Shown piece by piece: positions 1 through 12,608 of a stretch of DNA of 64,000 bases; position 1 is the stretch's first letter; every line of letters starts with the position of its first letter. The notes under the pieces were generated by a model. It saw only the letters and a list, made by a program, of their open reading frames with translations, was not told the DNA's origin and did not search any database. A program made the translations under genes and the position numbers. Source of the DNA: Rotaria socialis (Eukaryota; Rotifera; Eurotatoria; Philodinida; Philodinidae); contig CAJNYU010001410.1 in NCBI GenBank assembly GCA_905331475.1, forward strand, positions 90,551-154,550, given 5' to 3'.

Positions 1-528
1 GCAACAAAATATAAATACCTGCTGGGTAAATTTGCTTATTATGTTCGTATTCATTCTTGACTCGTCGTTAATGAGTAACGACTGAATAAAAAATTCGTAT
101 CGAATCATATAATTTACTCTAGTCTGTAAAAGAATAATTTCGTTTGTATAGGAAGTAATTATTTCTAACTGATCGAAAATCATTTATTTCTCCAACGAAA
201 ATTCTATACAATACGCCTTCAATAATGTTATACGTATAGTGAACGTTTTACTATTGGAAATTTTCTTTTTATGTTGACTTTAACGTAAACTAAAGAATTT
301 CTCTTGTTTGCAAAAAGTCTTCTTCGAATATTTTCAGAGTAATAAGACAAACTCAGCAAATAAATATAAAATTGTCTTTCATGTTTATCAGACCCGAAAG
401 ATAGACCATCATTGTTTGTCTTCGCTTTTACCAAGATTCGATCCTTTTTACTTTAACTTCCGAGCACATTAATCATTTGAACTAAATATTTTCTCATTCT
501 ATTCATCAATGGGCACAACAATATGTAT

Positions 529-560
<32 letters not shown>

Positions 561-1041
561 GTGTCATACGCAGAAACGAGCAGCGGTAAATATATTCGGT
601 GTAAGAATAAATGAAAAAAAACAAAAAAAACCACATTCAGTAGGTAGAAAAAGAAACGAGAAAACAAAACAAAAAAAGAACGAAAGAAAGTAAGTAAGAA
701 AAATTATTCATTATTTATTCCTTCTGCATCTAAACAGATCATATTCTTATTATTTATCATTCTCGAACATGTCAATAGTGGCCTGAGGATAATAATCAGT
801 TAAACTAAAAACAAAAAGCAATGAATACCGCAGTAGACACACACAGAGGCATATACATGAATTTTTTATCATTTGGATTCTTCGAATAGGATAAGAACAA
901 AGACGAATCGTGTGCACACACCGGAAGATGAAAAAAGAAAACAGACGACTGTCTACATGTTGAATAAATCTATTGATGGCAAATCACAGCAAAATATTCG
1001 AGAATAGAAATGGAATGTGATTAGATAAGAAACAAGACAAC
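1..1041. other. Non-coding 3' flank with AT microsatellite
   Basis: No convincing coding exon is seen. The stretch lies downstream of the zinc-finger gene that ends at 1042. An alternating A/T tract runs from about 523 to 562. Purine-rich, low-complexity sequence follows at about 600-700. Confidence 0.6.
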
Positions 1042-4000
1042 TTATGTTGAAGATGATGTTGCTTGTTGTTGACCAGTTTCATCAGTATCTCCAATTGATA
1101 GTGAATTCGTTTCTAAGTCATCATCTTCTTCACCATCGACATCTTCTTCGATTTCTTCATCTTCATCATCTTCATCTGATAATTCACTTGAATCTTCATC
1201 GTCTGTTGAATGCTGTGGTAAATTTCCATTTAAATTAAACGATGATAATGGTATTGATGATGGATACGGAATTTGTGACAAGGGATTTGCTGTATTTCTT
1301 TCGAATTGTGCCGCTATCAATGAGGATGATGTTGATTGTGACAAATGTTTTTTCATATGTCGATCAAGATTTGTTTGTTGTCCAAAGCATTTATCACAGT
1401 GTGTACAACGAAATGGTCGTTCGCGTTTATGAATATTTCTTATGTGCCGTTGTAGATTTGATGAGATAGAAAAGCTTCGATTGCAAAATTTGCATACATA
1501 TGGTTGTTCTCGTAAAAAAAGAAAGAAACAAAAATAAACAATAAGAATCTCTATAAATTAATTAAAAAATAGCTTCATTTCGATGAGAATGATATTGATT
1601 TAAGTTTTCACCTCGAACATGTATTCTCATAGGTTCATCGATGATGTGCATTCAATTAACTAAATGATTGCTTAACTCACATTTTTCTTGTCATAAGTTT
1701 GTCTATATAAGCTGGCGTTACCTAAATTTCATTTCGATCAATTTCATTGAAATGAATATTTCAATATTGACAGCTTTTCAACTGATTCACACTCAATCTC
1801 ATGAAAAATTATTGAACGATGTCTATGAAATCAAACATTCAATAGCTAGTCCACTGAAAAATTATAGATTCAACGATCGAATTCAAAATCCGTAACAGAA
1901 CAAATGAGTTATACTGAGCTATTATCTAACGGTTTGATGATAGTCGATTGGTGGGAATATTTGTTCTTTTATTATTTGTCTTCCAATCATATCAAAAATA
2001 CAAAATTATAAAATTAAACTATACATTAATGTGTATGCTCAAATTCCTACAAAAGACATTGATTTATCAGGTATACTTATGACAAAAACGATGTCAAGTC
2101 TAAAAGATGAAGGCTTCAATCTGAAATCTTATTCTCCTATAGATCATAAAACAAGAATGGTAACTCTAAATCGTGATCTATCACTATTTTGGATGACGAA
2201 AATAACCTTATTTTTTTGTTAACTATTAAATACCCCGAAAAAACATCCATTTATTTTATTTGCTATTATGATCGTAAGTTTTTATCGGAGTAAAATTTCA
2301 GATTACAATTCTGTTATTTGATCCTTTCGTAGTCCTTGTAAATTCGTCATATAATTTGCGTAGATAAATCTACAGAAACGCTTTACTTTTTTTCTCTCGT
2401 TATCTTAGTGGTGAGGAAAAAAAACTACTTGCATTGATATTTTACATGTGAACTCACGAAAAAGTCTCAGTTCAACTAGACAAAGATTAAAAGAGCACCA
2501 TTCTATCTCTCTCTCTCTCTCTCTAGAGCCAATTTCGAATTATTTTACTGAATTTTTAATTTACTATCGATATATATGGAAAAACAAAAAGAATCAGATT
2601 TTTTGCTTTGAAATAAATAAAATGATCCATCGAAAATTTTGTAAAAGTTTCATTCGTCACAAATATTCCTACAATGACATATCAAATTTTAACAAAATAA
2701 TTATTCGCAATATTTGTGATACAAAAGTCAAGTTGACTTGAGAATTCGATATGCCGAGAGAAACATTCTCGTTAGTTGAATCTTTCCAAAATATTCAAAG
2801 CATCATTAAACCTTAAACATGGACAAAGTTTTATATTGGAATGCTACTTTTTCAATTTTCTTAATGTCTTTGCAAAACTAGGTCAACAGTTTAAGAAAAC
2901 GATCATAACTAAACGTGACATATTGATGCAGATGAGTGTTTTGGGAATTTCAAAAGTCTCTGAAAGGCTTCTTAGTAAGCTCAATAAGAGGTCAAATAGA
3001 ACAGACGAACCAGAGGAAGAACAGTCATAATTCGAGTGATTTTCTCATCAGTTATTTTACATAAATTCAATGTTAGCACAACTTTTGAAAGTCGTTTCCT
3101 TATGAACCAAAAGTAACTTATTTTTAAAAATACTTATCTGTATGTGTTCTCAAATGACGAGTAAGATTGGCACTACGTGGAAATGTTTTTGAACAGTAAG
3201 TACAGCAATATCGATCTCTGCCTCTAATCATTGGTTTATCATTTGTTGATAAAATAGGTTTTTTTTCAAGCGACGAAATTGTCTGAGGACTTGATGAAGA
3301 CGATACTGGTGTTAACGGTCTATGATCATTATATTCTTTCGTTTGTTTTCTTCCCACTGACAAAAATTGATGATGATTTTCATCCTCATCATCGTCTTCT
3401 TCATTATCATCATCATTATTATTATTATCATCATCATGGACGTGTTTTTCAATGAAATTATCTTCATTTTTTCTAAACTTTTTCTCTTGTTTATCACCAA
3501 ATACATGTGAAGTATGTTGATTGTTATAATTGTATCGTTTATTAATGATTGAATAATCAATTGGTTGATCAGTTGATGATGTTCTTGGACGTTGATATGT
3601 TTTTGTTAAATCTATTGGTTCGTTGGGTGGTGATATTGATAAATCAGTTTTATTTATTTGATTTAATAATGATGATGTATCAATAAATGGAATGAAAGCA
3701 GCTAAATTTGGTGTAACAGTTGATGGCGTTGTTATTGAAAAATGTCGTTCTTTACATGAGCTTCTATAAAAAACAAGAAAAAGAAACAATAATTAATTAA
3801 AAACAACGAAAATAATACAAAAAGAAGTAGCGATTGTTACCGATGTTTATTCAATGCAACATGACTTTGAAATGATTGACCACAATCTTTACAATCAATT
3901 TGTGTGCGTGCATTTGCATGTGATCTTTTATGACGACATAAATTTGAAAATTGTGTATAAGATTTTGTACAAAACTAGATAAAAAGAGAGAACCAATAAT

Positions 4001-5053
4001 TTTGCTTACAATTTACTTTAAAGTAAAAATAAAATATTTTCCTACTTCACATTTCCACGGTTTGATACTTGAATGAATATTTCTATGTTGTTTTAAACCT
4101 GATGATGTTTGAAAACTTTTGCCACAATCTGAACATGAATAAAGACGATTTTCACATTCGCTTGTTTCACTTGAATTTGATGCGTTCCCATTAATATTTG
4201 TTGCTAGTGTACCATTGATAATCATGTCGGTATGATCATACATGCTAAAATAGACATACACATATATAATTCTCGTCGTCTTCTCCTTATTTTTTTGCTC
4301 CGGTCCGGAAGTTGCCGAACGACGTACATTCTTAAAATTGAAGTTTGACTGATTAAATATGAATCGCTGGAGAAAGAAAAGAGTAAAAAAGACGCACACA
4401 ATTCCTCTTTTTTTTCTTGTTGAATATATTAAAATTACAGCATTTATTTGTTTTTATCTGCTTATACAATATATTTCACTAATTAACAGTTTTGTTTCTC
4501 GCTCTCGGTTTGGAAAAATAAAGAAAACAATTTCTATCCAGCGGCGAAAATGATTTTTTTTCTCTTCTACTTTTTGTTTATTTACCTATGATGATGATCA
4601 TCTTGTTCATTTTTGATCATAATCATTTCATTTGCTAAAATTAGAGAAAAAAATTCAAACACGTGTTTTCTCATTTTTGTTATTTTTCTTCTTACTGTCT
4701 TGATTATCGTCATCAGAATTTTTATCGTCTTGTTGAATAAGATTTGTACATTTTATAATCATTTGTTCATTTGATTGTTCTTGAGATTCTAAATGAAAAT
4801 AAAAATCAAATTTCACACATACACTAAAATGAACTCATTATCCCTCAATGAGTGCAATGTCGATATATATATATATATATATATGTGTGTGTATGCATGA
4901 TACAATAAAATAAAATGAAAAAAATCTATATATCCTTTTTAACAACAAGAAAAATATGAATGATAATGAGCCGACAGAGTGTTTCATACATTTGGTGCCC
5001 CGGCTGCTACCTATAAAATGTGCATCTATTTCACAAGAGACAGATCGAGACAA
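1042..5053 (-). CDS. MECOM: EVI1/PRDM16/hamlet-family zinc-finger transcription regulator
   Basis: Seven exons on the minus strand: 5011-5053, 4696-4788, 4586-4634, 4046-4244, 3841-3974, 3138-3763 and 1042-1511. They sum to 1614 bases (537 residues). A first finger cluster (about 97-172) carries the family string [13 protein letters not shown], then [12 protein letters not shown], then [11 protein letters not shown]. The middle region has PIDLT (about 222-226), matching the CtBP-binding PxDLS motif, a degenerate second copy QPIDYS, and the family string HVFG. The last three fingers (about 355-437) carry [25 protein letters not shown] and [12 protein letters not shown] Glu/Asp-rich tail follows, as in EVI1. 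The family consists of nuclear DNA-binding regulators of cell fate. The PR domain and the first vertebrate fingers are absent from this model. The first exon (start ATG 5053) is the least certain part. Intron 6 appears to be AT-AC. MECOM and PRDM16 cannot be told apart here. Confidence 0.85.
1512..3137 (-). other. Candidate AT-AC (U2-type) intron
   Basis: This intron sits inside the C-terminal finger cluster. On the minus strand the upstream exon ends ACACATACAG, the intron begins ATAAGT, and it ends in a pyrimidine tract followed by TTTAC, then GAGAACAACC. Joining at AT...AC gives the exact conserved linker HTGEQPY. The nearest GT (3133) and AG (1509) sites give wrong phases. The ATAAGT start is the form known for major-spliceosome AT-AC introns, not the U12 form ATATCC. 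At 1626 bases it is the longest intron of the gene. Confidence 0.75.
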
Positions 5054-8000
5054 GAAAAGACAGTTTGTCTGTCAAAAAATGAAAATCACCAACTTACTCT
5101 CGTTCTCTATATTCAAATGAAAGATGGTGAAAGACATGAAATTATCATCGAATGAATTTTTATCTTCTTTTTCTCGTTCTATGATTCTCTCGTTCTCTCT
5201 CACCTGAATAAAGAATACATCATGAGATGCCAATAGATTTCGTTTGTTCGTTCTTTCTTTCTTTCTCATAATGATTCCACCTGAGCGAATGTAATGCTTC
5301 TGAGGATTTCTCTTTTTTTTTCTTTTTCGTTCCTGACTCTTATTCTCTCAATCAATATGAAAGCATTGGACATTGCTGCAGGCCATCATGTCTCATTTCT
5401 ATACTCTGTTTCCAGACGATGATTATCCATGCTGTGAGCTTGTCACCTTACTCACAAGAGGTCGAAAAATTTAGATAGATATCGTAAATATGACACTGTT
5501 GTCTCTCGATATTTTTTTTCTCTTTCTTTTTATGATCGTGTGTAATCCTCAACTAAATCAACATACACAGGATAAAGATAATATAATATTCAGACATATA
5601 TACGCGGTAAAGCCAAAGGAAAGAGATAAGTTTTCGATGTGTACATCTCGAATTTTATTTTTTTCAAGCATACACACCTACACAGGTCAATATTTGTCAT
5701 TTTTTTCCCTTCATCATCATCATCATCATTCCAGACAGATAATAGGCTCTGTTGAGTGAAGTGTGTATGTGAGATAAAACATTGATGAAAGAATCATATT
5801 ACTCTCAAACGATACGTATATCTATAAATCTGTATTGTTTCATGTTCGAGACAATTTCATATCTTTCGACCCTTTTGTGACAAAGAAGAAGAAGAAGAAA
5901 AAAAGAAATACAAAATTTCGATGTTTATTCAATAGATAGAAGTTCCATTAAAATTCAAGTTTAATGTGTGTCAATTTAAAAATGAATAAGAAAAAAAGAA
6001 ATTCGTCGGTAACACTTTGATATTTCATACCAGAATTATTTCAAGGAAAAAGAAAAAATGAAAACAAGTTTGTTGTTAACACATTTGAAAATGAAATCTA
6101 TTTAGAAAATTGAACGATGAAATGTATCACACATGCTAATGGAGGATATGTCGATGTTTGTTAATCGTGATTTTTTATCTTTAGCAAATGAGAGGATTAA
6201 CAATATGTGTACTTAGTTTATTATCAAACAAGATTTGTTCCTGTCGATTAACACTTTTACTCATTTTTTACTTACCATGATATGTTGCAGAAGGAGGAGA
6301 CGGAGCCGAAAGACGTTTGGCTGCTTTCGTCTTGAGTCGCATCGATGTCAATGTCTTTTACTTCTGATTCTGCTTCTACTGCTCTGTTCTCCCTCTCTCC
6401 CTCTCTCTTTCTGTATGTGTTTCGTTTAAGTTGTCATCATATAAGGTAGTGATGGTGGTGGCATTTTCTCTCCTCTTCTTCTGTTTACAGGTTGCTGCTG
6501 ATCAATTTTGTTTTATGCTGCCACTGCCACTGCCATCTCCATTTTTCTCTCTTTCTCTTGTGTTCTGTTCTTCTTCGCTGGTGATGCGAAAACGAAAATC
6601 CGCATCGCGTCGTCGTGACCGAGGATGATTGTATGTCTTTATACATTCTCTCTTGCTTTATTTCGTTCCCAAATATACCTGTTCGATGTGTATGTATGTA
6701 TGTATGCGCTCGAATAAGAATGAATAGAGACGAAGAAGAAAAAGAAGAAGAAGAAGGTAGTTCGTTCGCTCACACACACACGCACACACTACATACTGGT
6801 GATGGAAGCACTTGACAAACTTCTTTACTCAATTTTCTTCTTCTTATGCTTCTTCTTCGTCATCGTCTTCGTTCGCCTGCTATTCTCGCTCGAATGCATC
6901 ACATTATTTTCTTTTTCTCTCATTTTTTTTCTCACATATATATGCGCTTGAAACATAAAGTTTCATTAAAATTCTGTGTTTGTACAATGAGTCTTGAAGA
7001 ATCTTCTAAGAAAAAAAAAAGGATAAGAAAAAGGAAAACGCTGAAAGAACTTCGTGATTTGACATTATCAATTATTAAAAAAGAGAAGACATTGAAATCA
7101 TGGCATGAAAAGATAGTAAATCAATATTGAATGGCAATACAAGAGATAAAGGAACAACACCGACATGCCGACTTCTATTATATGTATTATGATTATTTCT
7201 CATAGACTGATATCGGCATCACATCGTAGGAAAAAAGAAAAAGACAACAATAGAAAAGAGAGTCGCGCCAAGTGTTGTGACAATAAGAAGCTCATATGAA
7301 TGGAAATGGAATATGAATTTGCTTGATTGCTTTTTCGCTCTCTTTCTTTTCTATTTGTTTCAAGAATGTATAACAGCTCAATATGCAGGTGAATAACGCA
7401 TGAGAGATGCTTTCGGGCACATACACGACGAAATCGAAACAATAAGAAGAAAGAAGTTAAAATTGGCCGCTGCACAGCATCAACAATCATGTTTTTTTTT
7501 GTTCTTAAAAAGATAGAGATAATACAATGGATGGATAAAGTTGAGTATGCTGATTGGCCTACTCAAAAGAAAAAGAAAAATGAAGATAGAAACGAAACAA
7601 ACTCTAGTCTTTATCATTCAATAGGAAGAGAGCTTTTACTCAATCACATACTTATATATAGATATATGCTGTTGAATTTTGATTGAAAATATATGCGAGC
7701 AAGCACATACACATGATTACACTCATTGACATCAAGAAAAAATACGTTTTCTTTAATTAGATTGATAGAAGACAATCATTGAAATAGAATATGAAGTCAT
7801 ATCTGTCGATTGTTGAATAAATAAATAGGAGTTATTTGAGTTGTTTTTTCTTACTCTTCTGTAGCACTTCTTTTTATGAAATTTCTTTTTTCTTTTTGTT
7901 AGAATATTTTCTACTGAAACTCATAATGAAGATGAATGATTTTTGAATTAAACAAACACTTGAGTAAACATTAAATTTCAGCCTTATTAAGTAACGGATG

Positions 8001-10489
8001 ATATTGTTTGCTAGATGAAGTGAAACAGAAAAGATATGTCAACAATACACAAATTTTGTAAATAAATCCTATTCAATTCTAGTAAGATGATCTTTCAAAT
8101 CAAATGTTTTTCCTCTATATTTAGATTCCGAATATTCGTTTCTAATAAACAATCAACATCTTGTAATGATCGGCATAGATTGAAATTATTATTATTAATA
8201 AAAGTTTTTTTTCTTTTTCTTTAAATCTTTTGTCTTCGTTTAAATACAAAATCGAATTGTGGCATGAATTTCATCAAAGAAAATTTATCATCAATGCGAT
8301 TCTATCACATTTGATTGTGATAGTAGATTGATATTGACACATAAATTGTCTATTGAAAATCATATGATAACGTTTTTTTTCTTTCTATTTTATCTTAATT
8401 ATATACATAAATATACCTAAAGCTATATTTGAGTATTTTGTTTTGAGATTATGAAAATGTATGAGAATCAAATTTTGTCTGTTTTCGTCTATGATTATTC
8501 AGATTTATATTTGATGATTATGTCAACTTTTGTTTTGCTTTTAAATACTTCTATATAATGTCTGACAACAGTAAAATCATTTTGAATCGTACTTTCTTTT
8601 TATAGTTTATGATCAGAACAAATCGCTGCAGATAAATTTATCATACAAATAAAACTTGAAGACGAAGATAGATAATAGATTGTTTCATGCTTTATCAACT
8701 GCATTTCCTAGTTCGTGTTATAGCTCTTGAATTCTATTTTTTAAACTTTTTATCTTTCATCATATGTCGTACAAAATCTCTAATATTAAAATGAAGACTC
8801 AAACCTGATCATTGATATAATGCAATGCAAAATTGCTTAACTATACCCAACACAACAACCAGTAACGTAGGAAATAGCCTATTAATATGTTTTATACAAA
8901 AAAAAAATTGTCAAATTTTCTGCTCTAATAATTAATTATTATTCATGCTATTTTAATCTCAAATTTAGATAAATACTGATCATATGCGTCTATACAAAAT
9001 TTTTATTCTACCGAAGTAGTCTATCAAATAAAATGAACTAAACGATATAGTGAAAAAAAACATTTTACTGCTAGTAATAATATCTAGTGTTTATTCATAA
9101 AAGAAAATCTTTGAATACATTCTTCAGAAGAAAAAAAAATCCCTATCACTTCAGATATTGCTGGATATATTCCTCAGCAATATCGATTCTCTATTCAATA
9201 TGCACTACGAAAAGAATAATTTATACATGAAGTGATACAAGTGCAGATATTATGTAATGGAGGGAGAAAAAGTGATTATAGATTATTACATGCTCACCAA
9301 ATAATCGAAAATGACAAGAGTATAATGAACAAAATGAGTGCGCAATCATGAAATCCGTATGTATATATATATATATGTTGTTTTTTCTTCAAGAATAAAT
9401 TCAATTTTTAGTAATAAACAGTAGTTATCACGGTCTACTCATATGCTACTGTAATATGCTTATTGATTGGTGATATGCAGTGAATAGTATTTGCATTACT
9501 ATTTTCTTCTTCTACTAGGCATATTGACATGAATTATAAATATAAATATACATATAATAAATCCAATCTCATACATAAAAAGCATAGAAACTTCATGTTT
9601 CATCAGAAAAATTTGATATTACAAAAAATATTTAATACGATTCCAGTTATTTGTAATTTAATGAGAATATTTTATATTCATAATGAGTAATCAATGAATG
9701 TGTTGAAAAATTTAAATATTTGATTATGAGTTTTCTTTTTAAAGCTACTAACTTTCGAACAAGGTATAGATCATTAAAATTATTTAGTATAAAATCGCCT
9801 TTGGTTCTAAAAACTCCTAATACATCGTCTTCTTTTATATAGTCATATTTGTTTTTTTTTGTTATTATCAGTCTATAGTGAATGCCAATTGGTAATCACC
9901 TTTCTGAAATATATATTATCATCAAATATTACTTTTGATTGTACCATGAGGTTATTCTTCTGTTTCGCAAAAACAAGTAGTGTTGATATCCGAAATTCAT
10001 TTTTTAGTAAACATGAAACGAAAAAAACTAGAAGCGACGTTTGTCTCCATAAAAATGATGCATAAATTTTATTCATGTTGTATATTTATTCATGCGAACA
10101 TCGAAATAGAGGCCCGATAATTGTATCGTAGAAAGTGTTTGACGTTAGAAATTCATTGAACCATGTCGCTCTAAATTGTCAAGTCTCTTATATCACGACA
10201 TAAATGTATGAATGATGCATTTTTCTTTCATATGAACTATTTTATAGAGATAATATTATCGTACATACTAATATGATAACCTTATAATCCATAAAATTTC
10301 AGAAGGAACATTCGAACATACAACTTCATGAAAATATTTAGTAATGAGGTAAGATTTTTATTAAAATAATAGCCAAGATGAATTGTATTCAGATGTTGAC
10401 TGAGGGTTGGTTTTTAATAAGACTATTCAATATATTATATCAACTAGAAATAAAAGTTATGTAGTTTTATCGATTACTTTTTTTTGAAT
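5054..10489. other. Gene-poor region upstream of the zinc-finger gene
   Basis: I see no supportable coding exon. Open frames here are short and compositionally biased (CT-rich, AAG-rich or CA-rich runs, for example about 6380-6420, 6730-6760 and 6765-6790). Untranslated first exons and control elements of the zinc-finger gene could lie here but cannot be recognised by eye. An AT/GT microsatellite (4863-4894) lies just inside the gene's first intron. Confidence 0.5.
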
Positions 10490-11046
10490 TACAGATATGA
10501 AATTAGAAATAAATGTGGAAACTTCGGATTTCATCCGAGAGTTATGTGTACTGCAAAAAGTGCATGGGACATACGAGTCATTCTAGAATGTCTGAACACG
10601 AAAATTATCATGAGAAACTAGGCAATTTGATTTCTGGATGCAGTTTTTGTGCATTTTGAGACGTTTTTCAGGCAATGTTTCGTTAGAAAGCTACGATATC
10701 GTTCAAAACTAATATCAGATTTAGAATCAGCGTTAAAAACTGAGTCGATTTATATATGTTGTGGGTAATTCTGAGAAAAAAAAGTTTTTTTTGAAAAATC
10801 CCTGTAGTCCCCCTCAGGGATGGTCTGATCAAAAATGACAATTTTTTCGATATCTCAGCCATTTCTTGACGGATCCTTCTCATCTTCGAACTCGACCTAG
10901 ATATTGATGAGAAAATTCTGTGCACAATATTTCAGCTCAATCGAATGTAATTGTGAAGAGCTATCGAATAAAAGAACGGACGGCCGGCCGGACACACTGA
11001 CCGATTCTATAGTATACTCTTTTTTTTGAGTACACAAAAAAGAAAG
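10490..11046. repeat. Dispersed repeat, fuller copy
   Basis: Positions about 10507-10696 recur in inverted orientation at about 13582-13771 with very few differences. Beyond that the element runs to a GC-richer segment (CGGACGGCCGGCCGGACA, about 10977-10994) and a short hairpin around 11015-11032 (GTATACTC, T run, GAGTAC). No coding capacity is evident. The class is unknown, possibly a MITE-like or SINE-like family. Confidence 0.6.
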
Positions 11047-11438
11047 GCTTTTATTCATCAGATTTCAAGACTGTGATTTTTCATCTTGTAAATAATCATA
11101 AATTCACAGTTATAAATCAGAATCGAACTGAACAAGCTAATTGAGCTAGTATCGATTATATAAAAACATAATGTAATCAGTGAAGATAAAACATCCGTTG
11201 ATTGTTTATTTCGAATGTCAAATTGAATGTTCTCTTGATAACTGTAGAGATCATTCGCTTTTATACAGCAGATGAGATTTTTTTTTAAAGCGAGTGAGAG
11301 TTTCTGATAAATATTCAAAGTTTTATTGAAATACACAAGTATATTAGAACATAATAATCCACATTAATATCAAATCATATTTGAAATAGTGAAGATAGTT
11401 TTGTTTTGTAGAGATTTATGGGGGAAAAAAGAATATAA

Positions 11439-12608
11439 TTAAACTTCCAATTTAATATTTTTATAAATCTCACTATTAAGTAAATAGTCATTGAGAGTCG
11501 ATATTGCCATTACACTTTCTAATGAATGTCGTCGATGCCATAATTTATTAATTGATTGAAATTCTATAGTTTGCAGTTTTTTATATCCAAGGCAATAACA
11601 TAATACTTGATATATCCATGTTTTTTTGAATTCTTGTAGATAAGACTTATTAGGTAGTACATAAAGTGCAAATATAAATATTTGTGGTATATAAAGAATT
11701 AATAAACATGCAATATGCAGTCGAATATATAATAGTTTCGAATTTATAATGCAAGAATCTAATAAATATCGAATTGTACCATACGTACACAAACATAAAA
11801 TAACAACAAATGATGGTAAAAGAATATCCATGCGTGTAAATATTTTTCGATAAGATTTTTGTTTTTGTTTTATTATTTCAAAGATAATAAATAGAATAAA
11901 TATGGTATGAATTACACATGGAATAATCATATAAAAATACGTTATAGAATTATTAATATAAAACCAAAATTTAGTTTTACGATAGTCATAAGTACAATAG
12001 AACTGACCTAATTGATCCGATATTAAATTTCGAGTAAGTACCTTATCAAGATTTGATGCAAAGCCAAGAACGAAAAGATAGAGAACAATAAAAACAGAAC
12101 ATTTACGAGAACGAAATCTGTCAAATGTAAAATATCGAACCAATACATTCTCAATAGCAATGCCAACAGTCATGAGAATACTCATATTGATCATAACAAG
12201 AAATAGATACGGATGACCGTGACAAGCCCATAAACGAAGTAAATAATTATCATATCGAATAGTAATAATGATGTTTGTTATAAATAATATCATCAATATT
12301 ATAGCACATATTGAAAACGTGATTAAATAAACTCCACATACAGTATATCGAACACGACCACGAATGAATGTTATGAAAGATAAAATACTACTGATTAAAC
12401 CGATAAAAGTTAAGATAATACAGATAAAAATATAGACATGATAGGATGATGGAATATCATGAACAATAGCTCCAACCATAGGTAATGTAAGTGAATTATA
12501 TCGATGTTCATCGTGTTTACCAGTGAAATGTTGGCTGGTACAAACGCAAATGCCTGAAACGCATTGTCCATTGTTGATACAATTACTGTCGTTCAAACAG
12601 AGTTTCAT
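11439..12608 (-). CDS. Rotifer-type 7TM receptor with N-terminal EGF-like module
   Basis: Single exon, 389 residues. Residues about 4-30 have the spacing of an EGF-like module (five cysteines, then FTG), but the sixth cysteine expected after FTGK is a histidine. Seven hydrophobic segments follow at about 56-80, 88-112, 132-158, 167-187, 215-243, 255-280 and 293-316, ending in LPNKSYLQEF, as at the end of TM7 in rhodopsin-like receptors. It is probably a plasma-membrane G-protein-coupled receptor of a lineage-expanded family; the ligand is unknown. The first ATG (12608) lacks a clear signal peptide. The frame stays open about 20 codons upstream to a TGA, so a 5' exon or a lost N-terminus is possible. 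Confidence 0.7.
   Translation of the reverse strand: MKLCLNDSNCINNGQCVSGICVCTSQHFTGKHDEHRYNSLTLPMVGAIVHDIPSSYHVYIFICIILTFIGLISSILSFITFIRGRVRYTVCGVYLITFSICAIILMILFITNIIITIRYDNYLLRLWACHGHPYLFLVMINMSILMTVGIAIENVLVRYFTFDRFRSRKCSVFIVLYLFVLGFASNLDKVLTRNLISDQLGQFYCTYDYRKTKFWFYINNSITYFYMIIPCVIHTIFILFIIFEIIKQKQKSYRKIFTRMDILLPSFVVILCLCTYGTIRYLLDSCIINSKLLYIRLHIACLLILYIPQIFIFALYVLPNKSYLQEFKKTWIYQVLCYCLGYKKLQTIEFQSINKLWHRRHSLESVMAISTLNDYLLNSEIYKNIKLEV

Noticed and set aside
1509..3134. GT-AG alternative for the long zinc-finger intron (GT at 3133-3132, AG at 1510-1509)
   Set aside because: It shifts the frame and destroys the finger linker, whereas AT-AC restores it exactly.
10683..10925. 80-codon frame in the dispersed repeat
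   Set aside because: It lies inside a repeated, non-coding element and has no family resemblance.
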